DNA of 13,948 nt. Source: an uncultured Christensenellaceae bacterium. GTDB taxonomy: Bacteria; Bacillota; Clostridia; Christensenellales; Borkfalkiaceae. The position numbers were made by a program, and so were the translations under genes. Below are positions 13,760 to 13,948 of the stretch, one piece after another. The stretch spans positions 1 to 13,948 of the forward strand of contig CAJUSA010000025.1 of the NCBI GenBank assembly GCA_910589015.1, given 5' to 3'. Position 1 is the first letter of the stretch; the number at the start of each line of letters is the position of its first letter. A model generated the notes under the pieces. It saw only the letters and a program-made list of their open reading frames with translations, did no database searches and was not told the origin of the DNA.

Positions 13760-13948
13760 TTACTTGTTGCCGTTCGGCGTTCCTGCGCCGTCGGCTTTTT
13801 CTTTCGCTTCGATTGTGGATAACCGAGCGTCGAGCGCGGCGACCGCTTGCCGCACAAAGTCGCTTTTGCTTAAATAGCCGAGTTTTCGCAACGCTTCGGG
13901 CGCGAATACACGCTCGGCAACGTCGCGGGGTATTTCGACCGTAAGATT
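13760..13948 (-). CDS. Ribbon-helix-helix (CopG/Arc-like) protein, C-terminal part
   Basis: The frame is open from the right edge to TAA at 13760, giving the last 62 residues of a protein whose start is outside the window. It reads NLTVEIPRDVAERV, then GYLSKSDFVRQAVAALDARL, which is a beta strand followed by two helices as in ribbon-helix-helix proteins. The remaining 20 residues are Lys/Ala/Gly-rich and probably disordered. These proteins bind DNA operators as dimers. Lying just upstream of a rolling-circle initiator, it could be its transcriptional repressor, but the missing N-terminus prevents certainty. Confidence 0.62.
   Translation of the reverse strand, partial: NLTVEIPRDVAERVFAPEALRKLGYLSKSDFVRQAVAALDARLSTIEAKEKADGAGTPNGNK

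Noticed and set aside
1..13948. Alternative genetic code (TGA or TAG read as an amino acid)
   Set aside because: TGA ends the protease, capsid, Dam, replication and zinc-ribbon genes at sensible overlaps, and no gene needs TAG read-through.

Overview
This window is the packaging, head and tail-start part of a tailed double-stranded DNA bacteriophage or prophage (siphovirus-like, HK97-type head). Every convincing protein gene is on the minus strand, so the genome reads from right to left. Strong GGAGG ribosome-binding sites, ATGA and TAATG overlaps, a phi13-type tail protein and a P27-type terminase point to a phage of a Bacillota host, probably a mid-GC gut Clostridia-like bacterium. The host assignment is inference. 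TGA and TAA are normal stops, so the genetic code is standard. No integrase, lysis gene or repressor is visible, so lifestyle is undecided.

Right end (13948 to 11286). A partial ribbon-helix-helix protein is followed by a 400-base intergenic region. That region has a perfect consensus promoter firing on the opposite strand, a candidate small RNA of about 75 nt, and long G-tract and inverted-repeat structure. A HUH rolling-circle replication initiator follows. The order resembles the copG / antisense RNA / repB control of rolling-circle plasmids, which is unusual beside a tailed-phage packaging module. Then come a Dam-type adenine methyltransferase, a DUF3850 (ASCH-like) protein and a two-helix membrane protein.

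Packaging (11261 to 7464). This region holds an HTH small-terminase-like protein, an HNH nuclease fused to a P-loop kinase-like domain, a 124-base gap that may hold cos, a P27-type small terminase, the large terminase and a 59-residue zinc-ribbon protein.

Control region (7463 to 7146). A strong sigma70-type promoter is followed by four copies of a hairpin plus AGTGCGCCG element. The last copy forms one arm of an intrinsic terminator that ends just before the portal gene. This is either an attenuated leader for the head operon or a discrete phage small RNA.

Head and tail (7145 to 1). The order is portal, S78 prohead protease, HK97-fold major capsid protein, gp6-like connector, head closure, tail terminator, gp10-like neck protein, phi13-type major tail protein, tail assembly chaperone with a -1 frameshift (A AAA AAC) and a strong downstream RNA structure, and the start of the tape measure.

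A window-wide signal stands out. Read by eye, six palindromic tetramers (GATC, CATG, CTAG, AGCT, GGCC, CCGG) never occur, although about 54 of each would be expected by chance. Other palindromic tetramers are common. This looks like strong selection by restriction systems.
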